From Candidatus Peregrinibacteria bacterium (GTDB lineage: Bacteria; Patescibacteriota; Gracilibacteria; UBA1369), in NCBI GenBank assembly GCA_014729615.1, contig WJJQ01000077.1:1-18401 (forward strand): a stretch of 18,401 nucleotides of DNA, written 5' to 3'. Under the pieces are notes generated by a model. It did no database searches. It saw only the letters and a list, made by a program, of their open reading frames with translations, and was not told the origin of the DNA. This document shows, one piece after another, positions 14,702-18,401 of this stretch; the stretch's first letter is position 1; each line of letters begins with the position of its first letter. Position numbers and translations under genes: made by a program.

Positions 14702-15466
14702 ATGAAAAAACATGTCCAAAATTTGCGCATAATAAAAGAGTTGGTGAAAGCGGAGTTCAAGCTCCGCTATCAGGGTTCGTTTCTGGGCTATTTTTGGACG
14801 CTTATAAAGCCGTTACTGCTTTTTGGGGTAATCTATCTGGTTTTTAATTTTTTCCTACCCATATCGCAGGAAAATTATGCCATCTATCTTTTGCTTGGCG
14901 TGCTTATGTGGACTTTCTTTCACGAAGCCACTTTGGTGGGCATGAATACCTTCGTAACAAAGCGCGATCTGGTCACAAAAATCTACTTTTCACGCACTTC
15001 CCTAATATTGGCATCAACGATCTCAAGCCTGATCACCTTTGTTTTAAACATGGTGGTCTTTTTTGTATTCCTTATTTTAAGCGGATTAGTGCCGGGCCCG
15101 GAAGCGTTCATGTTCATATTATATGCGGTGGAACTTTACCTGATTGCAACCGGAGTTACCTTTATTTTGGCATCTTTATACATCCACTTTCATGATTTAC
15201 AGCACATTTGGGAGATCTTTTTGCAAATTGGATTCTGGCTTACACCTATTATTTATCCACTTTCGCTTATTCCAACCGAGTACCATGACTATGTGCTTTT
15301 AAATCCCATTGCCCGTTTAATTGAGTACTCTCGCGGGCTTTTTATTGATTATCAAATTCCATCACTGCAAATGAATTTGTATTTGCTGATCGCCACCATA
15401 ATAATATTTGCGGGAGGATACCTGGTTTTCAAAACACAAGAATCCAAAATCGCTGAAAAATTGTAA
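14702..15466 (+). CDS. ABC-2 type polysaccharide export permease (Wzm/TagG-like)
   Basis: A 254-aa integral membrane protein of the ABC-2 family, the channel half of ABC exporters for lipid-linked O-antigen, teichoic acid or S-layer glycans. Visible features are the amphipathic N-terminus LRIIKELVKAEFKLRYQGSFLGYFWTL, about six hydrophobic segments, and the C-terminal FWLTPIIYPLSLIP...LNPIARLIEYSRGLF, typical of Wzm/TagG. The ATG at 14702 (MKKHVQNLR) is chosen; it is 31 nt after the preceding terminator. A possible -10 TATACT (14687-14692) would give a nearly leaderless transcript. Its ATPase partner is not next to it but about 1 kb downstream, beyond two opposite-strand toxin-antitoxin loci. 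Confidence 0.9.
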   Translation: MKKHVQNLRIIKELVKAEFKLRYQGSFLGYFWTLIKPLLLFGVIYLVFNFFLPISQENYAIYLLLGVLMWTFFHEATLVGMNTFVTKRDLVTKIYFSRTSLILASTISSLITFVLNMVVFFVFLILSGLVPGPEAFMFILYAVELYLIATGVTFILASLYIHFHDLQHIWEIFLQIGFWLTPIIYPLSLIPTEYHDYVLLNPIARLIEYSRGLFIDYQIPSLQMNLYLLIATIIIFAGGYLVFKTQESKIAEKL

Positions 15467-15479
15467 TAAGCGCCTTCTC

Positions 15480-15746
15480 TTATTCATAAATGGCATGCGT
15501 GCCGATGGAATGGAAAATAGCAACACCTTCATTAGAGAGAGTAAATATAATTCGTAATGAGCGATTTATCGATATACTCCAACATCCTGATAGATTGCCC
15601 TTTAAAGAATGAATTCTTAAGGATGGATGACCTGGATTGCAAATCAATAAATCAACTTTTTTTGCAGTGATTTTTTGATCTTGTTTGGAAAGTTTAACAA
15701 TCTGTTTCAGAAAGGTTTTACTTCGTTTGATTTGAACTATTTTCAT
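15480..15746 (-). CDS. RelE/ParE-superfamily toxin of a type II TA system
   Basis: An 88-aa basic protein with the RelE/HigB-like pattern: helical N-terminus KTFLKQIVKLSKQDQKI, then LRIHSLKG (43-50), CWSISINRSLRIIF (55-68) and C-terminal HSIGTHAIY. Toxins of this fold mostly cut mRNA on the ribosome; ParE members hit gyrase instead. The conserved pattern favours an mRNA interferase, inferred not shown. The ATG at 15746 gives the normal family length and lies 29 nt inside the end of the antitoxin gene, so the two are translationally linked. The toxin gene ends 13 nt from the wzm stop, facing it. Confidence 0.8.
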   Translation of the reverse strand: MKIVQIKRSKTFLKQIVKLSKQDQKITAKKVDLLICNPGHPSLRIHSLKGNLSGCWSISINRSLRIIFTLSNEGVAIFHSIGTHAIYE

Positions 15747-15981
15747 CCGCAATTTGTTTAAGCAAGTCCGCCCCATTTTTAATGGTAACAGTTTTGCCTT
15801 CGCGGTATTCCTTTTGACCTTGCGCAACCATTTCAAGTAATTCTTTCTCTGTTATGACATCATCATCAATCCCGATAGATTGAATCACAAAAGCACTAAC
15901 GGTTAAACCCGCTTTTTTGGCGCGTTTTTTGATAATTTTCTTTTGTTCGTCCGTAACGGATAATGTTAGCACGGTGCGCAT
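15718..15981 (-). CDS. Ribbon-helix-helix antitoxin partner
   Basis: An 87-aa protein. The N-terminal 45 residues (RTVLTLSVTDEQKKIIKKRA then AGLTVSAFVIQSI) fit a ribbon-helix-helix DNA-binding domain. The acidic C-terminal part (ITEKELLEMVAQGQKEYREG) would wrap and neutralise the toxin. It is the first gene of the pair, the normal antitoxin-toxin order. RHH antitoxins usually repress their own promoter; inverted repeats that could be the operator lie 15-58 bp upstream. The start at 15981 is just before the predicted first strand. Confidence 0.8.
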   Translation of the reverse strand: MRTVLTLSVTDEQKKIIKKRAKKAGLTVSAFVIQSIGIDDDVITEKELLEMVAQGQKEYREGKTVTIKNGADLLKQIADENSSNQTK

Positions 15982-15995
15982 AATTAAGGATTAAT

Positions 15996-16039
15996 AATAC
16001 TGCAAACCAATGTTAAACAGTATTGCCACGATAGGCAAT
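15996..16039. promoter_or_regulatory. Candidate operator of the RHH/RelE-like TA pair
   Basis: Two inverted repeats lie directly upstream of the antitoxin gene: AATACTG (15996-16002) with CAGTATT (16018-16024), spacer 15 bp, and ATTGCC (16022-16027) with GGCAAT (16034-16039), spacer 6 bp. They fall between the predicted promoter in the 28-bp repeat and the antitoxin ATG, a usual place for autoregulation. Confidence 0.45.
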
Positions 16040-16065
16040 CCCTTTATACCAATCTCACATTAAAA
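16038..16065. repeat. 28-bp perfect direct repeat, copy 1
   Basis: These 28 bp are identical to 16461-16488, 423 bp away. On the minus strand the repeat contains TGG followed by TATAAA (16043-16048), an extended -10 promoter element, pointing at the RHH antitoxin gene. The sequences on either side of the two copies are unrelated. Confidence 0.95.
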
Positions 16066-16071
16066 AATTAT

Positions 16072-16098
16072 AAAAAATCCATAAATTCCTCAATGGAT
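16072..16098 (-). terminator. Weak intrinsic terminator of the HicB-like gene
   Basis: Read on the minus strand, ATCCAT (16093-16098) pairs with ATGGAT (16077-16082) across a 10-nt loop and is followed by a T-rich tract. It lies about 25 nt after the stop at 16123. The stem is short and A/T-rich, so termination may be partial. Confidence 0.4.
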
Positions 16099-16122
16099 AA
16101 GTCTAAATCTGACAAAATGGCC

Positions 16123-16431
16123 TTAAGGAGCCTTTTGCCCGATACTATTGGAATTTGCATTATTTTTCAGTTTTACGTCAACCTGCTGAATTCCAATAAA
16201 TTTTAAATTAATGTTATCACGAAGCCGGTCTGCTTCAATTTCAAGCATTAGCGAAATGGCCTCTTTTGACCGCTTCAATAACTCGTCGATGCTTTTTGCC
16301 TGAGTATGACAGCCGGGCAGTTCGGGAACATTGCCAATATAAGAGCCATCTTCATCCTGAATTATTACTACCGTGTATGATTTTGCAACCATGAAATTGC
16401 TTAAACTGTATACCTTCATGTTATTACTCAT
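16123..16431 (-). CDS. Solitary HicB-family (antitoxin-like) protein
   Basis: Up to 102 aa. YTVVIIQDEDGSYIGNVPELPGCHTQAKS matches the N-terminal strand-loop of HicB antitoxins, followed by the helix SIDELLKRSKEAISLMLEI. The usual core starts at the internal ATG at 16392 (MVAKSYTVV); the ATG at 16431 adds 13 residues, and neither has a Shine-Dalgarno. No hicA toxin is found on either side, and no C-terminal DNA-binding domain is evident, so this is an orphan HicB-like protein. Such proteins may be TA remnants, anti-toxins against toxins encoded elsewhere, or regulators. It lies between two copies of a 28-bp direct repeat and inside the wzm-wzt interval. Confidence 0.75.
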   Translation of the reverse strand: MSNNMKVYSLSNFMVAKSYTVVIIQDEDGSYIGNVPELPGCHTQAKSIDELLKRSKEAISLMLEIEADRLRDNINLKFIGIQQVDVKLKNNANSNSIGQKAP

Positions 16432-16460
16432 CAATTAAAAGTAAAGGAATTTTTGCAGTG

Positions 16461-16488
16461 ATCCCTTTATACCAATCTCACATTAAAA
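16461..16488. repeat. 28-bp perfect direct repeat, copy 2
   Basis: Identical to 16038-16065. On the minus strand its TGG-TATAAA (16466-16471) would start transcription near 16459, about 28 nt before the HicB-like ATG at 16431. Its other end lies 13 bp from the divergent extended -10 of the wzt-like gene. Confidence 0.95.
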
Positions 16489-16501
16489 TTAATTAAAATT
16501 G

Positions 16502-16510
16502 TGCTAAAAT
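16502..16510 (+). promoter_or_regulatory. Extended -10 promoter of the wzt-like gene
   Basis: TG-C-TAAAAT (16502-16510) is an extended -10 box. Transcription about seven bases later would begin at or next to the ATG at 16517, predicting a leaderless mRNA. The -35 region is weak. Confidence 0.45.
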
Positions 16511-16516
16511 TTCGGC

Positions 16517-17275
16517 ATGAATGAAGATCGGCAAACAAAGCAAGTTGTGCGAGTTCAAAATTTAAGCAAAACTTTTCTGATTCCGCACGAGAAAAGAAAC
16601 ACTTTAAAAGAATCGCTGGTGCGCGTTTTTAAAAAGCGCACATTTGAAAAATTCGACGCGCTAAACGATGTTTCGTTTAATATTAACAAAGGTGAATTTG
16701 TAGGGATTGTGGGTAAAAACGGATCGGGCAAATCGACATTGTTAAGAATCATCACAAACATATACAGGCCAACCTCTGGTAAAGTTCAAACCAAGGGCAA
16801 AATTGCACCATTTTTGGAGCTTGGAATTGGTTTTCAAAACGATTTAACCGCCAAAGAAAATGTGCGTTTAAATGCCACGTTGTTGGGTTTAACACGGGAA
16901 GAAATCCGCCAAAAATACGATAAAATAGTTGAGTTTGCCGAACTGGAAAATTTTATGGACTTGCGGGTGAAAAATTATTCATCGGGCATGAGGGCGCGTT
17001 TGGCCTTTGCCATAGCCAAAGAGGCGGACGCTGACATTTATTTGTGCGATGAAGTTTTGGCGGTGGGCGATGAATCTTTTCAAAAAAAATGTTTAAAAGT
17101 TTTTGAAGACTGGAAAAAACAAAATAAGACCATAATTTTGGTTACCCATGACGCTGAAACCGTAAAGAAAATGTGCACGCGCGCAATACTGCTGAGCGAA
17201 GGGAAAATAGAGGCCGATGACTACCCGGAAAAAGTGATTGAAAAATATCATCGACTTTTGGCAACAACATCCTGA
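16517..17275 (+). CDS. ABC transporter ATP-binding protein for polysaccharide export (Wzt/TagH-like)
   Basis: A 252-aa ATPase that would pair with the Wzm-like permease to export a lipid-linked glycan. Motifs are Walker A GKNGSGKST (66-74), signature NYSSGMRARLAFAIA (from 153), Walker B IYLCDEVLAVGDE (174-186, with Cys where Leu/Ile/Val is usual), and switch His in VTHD (H201). The N-terminal HEKRNTLKESL and Q-loop region IAPFLELGIGFQNDLTAKEN are typical of the Wzt/TagH subfamily. The C-terminal carbohydrate-binding domain of long Wzt proteins is absent, so export should not need recognition of a terminal sugar cap by this subunit. It ends in TGA. The methyltransferase gene follows after 85 bp. 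Confidence 0.92.
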   Translation: MNEDRQTKQVVRVQNLSKTFLIPHEKRNTLKESLVRVFKKRTFEKFDALNDVSFNINKGEFVGIVGKNGSGKSTLLRIITNIYRPTSGKVQTKGKIAPFLELGIGFQNDLTAKENVRLNATLLGLTREEIRQKYDKIVEFAELENFMDLRVKNYSSGMRARLAFAIAKEADADIYLCDEVLAVGDESFQKKCLKVFEDWKKQNKTIILVTHDAETVKKMCTRAILLSEGKIEADDYPEKVIEKYHRLLATTS

Positions 17276-17360
17276 AAAGTCAAGTTTACTCTATTCCAAA
17301 AAAGTGATAAATAATGAGACCTAAGCTAAAACAGCTTATTCAAAAGAAAAGACAGTTTTA

Positions 17361-18401
17361 ATGAAGCAATTTGACAAAAAATCCGTTTCTCCTGACCTGT
17401 ATTCCCGAAATACGCTTATTTCTTATTTGGTCGAAAAGCTTTTAAACGGGCAATATCATAACAAAAAGTGCAAGCTTTTGGATGTTGGCGGTTACGGTGC
17501 TAATCTTCATCATTATGTTGAACAAATAGACGAATTTACAATCCTAGAAAAAAAAGCCAAGCCCGCACAGCTTGATGAAAATATCAAGTATGTGGAAGGG
17601 AGCATTTTAAAGGCGCCTTTTTCAGATCGCGCTTTCGACGTGGTTGTCAGTACCGACATGATCGAACATCTCGATAAACCCGACAGACCGCCGGCGGTAA
17701 GAGAACTGCTTCGCGTTGCCAAAAAATATTTGATCCTAGGCATGCCCTGCAAAAACGACCTTACCGAAAATGCCGAAAGAATAGTCAATGAAATGTTTGC
17801 AACTGTAACAGGTAAAAACCATGAGTTTTTAAATGAACATATTCAGTACGGACTCCCCAAAGAAGAAAGAATCGAGCAGGTGATTAAAGACATGAATCTG
17901 CCCTATTTCAAAATTAATGAAGGTAATTTAATGAACTGGTACATTCAATATTTGTACACAAGTTCGCAAATGGACCAACTGCACAACGAAAAGCAATTTG
18001 AGTTCAACCGCTTTTACAATGAGAATTTGTTTAGATTGGGCAATTTAAGGGCTCCCACTTATCGAACCTTTTTTGTGGTGGCCAATGACGGATACTTTTC
18101 GCAGGAAGAAATCATGTCTGAATTGGCCGATCAATGGAAATGGGATCCGCAGGCGTTTATGGAATTGCTTAAAAAAGCCTTTCAGGACATGCGCATTTCA
18201 ATGAACCGTGGAGCGAAACTTTTGCAGGTTCAAAATCAACTGACCAACCTGCAGGTTGAATATGAAAAAGAACACGCGCATTTTGAGCACACTAAAAAAC
18301 AGCTAATCGAAAAAGATCAAATAATTCAAAAAGCACGGGCAAGCATGTCTGTTTACAAAGAAACTATTGCCGAAGCCAGAGACGTTTTAACAGCCCGGGA
18401 A
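17361..18401 (+). CDS. SAM-dependent methyltransferase with coiled-coil extension (partial, runs off window)
   Basis: Open from the ATG at 17361 to the last base (347 codons, no stop), so the 3' end is missing. The N-terminal domain is a class I methyltransferase: motif I LLDVGGYGANL (39-49) and FDVVVSTDMIEHLDKPDR (92-109), as in Methyltransf_11 proteins. Residues about 125-255 form an extra region of unknown fold (NHEFLNEHIQYGLPKEERIE). From about 285 the sequence becomes heptad-like and charged (LLQVQNQLTNLQVEYEKEHAHF, EHTKKQLIEKDQIIQKARA), a coiled coil still running at the window edge. Placement after the exporter suggests glycan modification. It may continue into glycosyltransferase domains or end as a coiled-coil ruler. 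A short inverted repeat TAAGCT/AGCTTA (17322-17338) lies upstream. Confidence 0.8.
   Translation, partial: MKQFDKKSVSPDLYSRNTLISYLVEKLLNGQYHNKKCKLLDVGGYGANLHHYVEQIDEFTILEKKAKPAQLDENIKYVEGSILKAPFSDRAFDVVVSTDMIEHLDKPDRPPAVRELLRVAKKYLILGMPCKNDLTENAERIVNEMFATVTGKNHEFLNEHIQYGLPKEERIEQVIKDMNLPYFKINEGNLMNWYIQYLYTSSQMDQLHNEKQFEFNRFYNENLFRLGNLRAPTYRTFFVVANDGYFSQEEIMSELADQWKWDPQAFMELLKKAFQDMRISMNRGAKLLQVQNQLTNLQVEYEKEHAHFEHTKKQLIEKDQIIQKARASMSVYKETIAEARDVLTARE

Noticed and set aside
1..18401. CRISPR arrays, transposases, phage genes
   Set aside because: No regularly spaced repeats, transposase or integrase motifs were seen; the only perfect long repeat is the 28-bp pair at 16038 and 16461.

Overview
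The window looks like a chromosomal segment of a Patescibacteria (Candidate Phyla Radiation) bacterium. This rests on gene content and style, not on a marker gene: a very large acidic S-layer protein with three N-terminal SLH domains, an L,D-transpeptidase with an Ig-like front domain, several short lineage-specific proteins, tight gene packing, A+T-rich DNA and almost no Shine-Dalgarno sequences. TGA ends at least two genes (the membrane protein ending at 7895 and the ABC ATPase ending at 17275), which argues against the TGA-recoding Gracilibacteria/Absconditabacteria.

Layout. 1-4.9 kb: L,D-transpeptidase, an unknown 204-aa protein, a PcrA/UvrD helicase, and a coupled pair made of a zinc-ribbon protein and a four-helix membrane protein. 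Two convergent gene pairs here share their stop codons in a 4-nt CTAA. 5.0-7.0 kb: a GT4 glycosyltransferase overlapping NAD kinase. 7.1-9.8 kb (minus strand): a small HTH/coiled-coil protein with a strong terminator, tRNA-Lys(TTT), a CvpA-like membrane protein, and dnaJ behind a promoter that carries a nearly perfect CIRCE (HrcA) operator. A second large palindrome with CIRCE-like half-sites lies just upstream. 9.9-10.6 kb: tRNA-Glu(CTC), a GC-rich hairpin, and a 488-bp non-coding stretch. 10.6-14.6 kb: the 1334-aa S-layer protein and its terminator. 14.7-18.4 kb: a polysaccharide ABC exporter (Wzm-like permease and Wzt-like ATPase) whose two genes are separated by about 1 kb of opposite-strand toxin-antitoxin genes. 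A methyltransferase/coiled-coil gene follows and runs off the window end.

Much of the window serves the cell envelope: peptidoglycan cross-linking, S-layer, glycosyl transfer and glycan export. The least ordinary features are (i) the RelE-like toxin/RHH antitoxin pair plus a solitary HicB-like gene sitting inside the wzm-wzt pair, with a perfect 28-bp direct repeat that carries an extended -10 promoter in front of each antitoxin gene; (ii) the CIRCE-centred regulatory cluster at dnaJ; (iii) the S-layer gene, with about six repeated modules, 14 cysteines that fall into seven sequential pairs, and a start codon inside potential RNA structure; and (iv) the exporter-linked methyltransferase with a coiled-coil tail, an architecture that recalls O-antigen chain-length control proteins. 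All calls were made by eye from sequence; no database or folding search was run.
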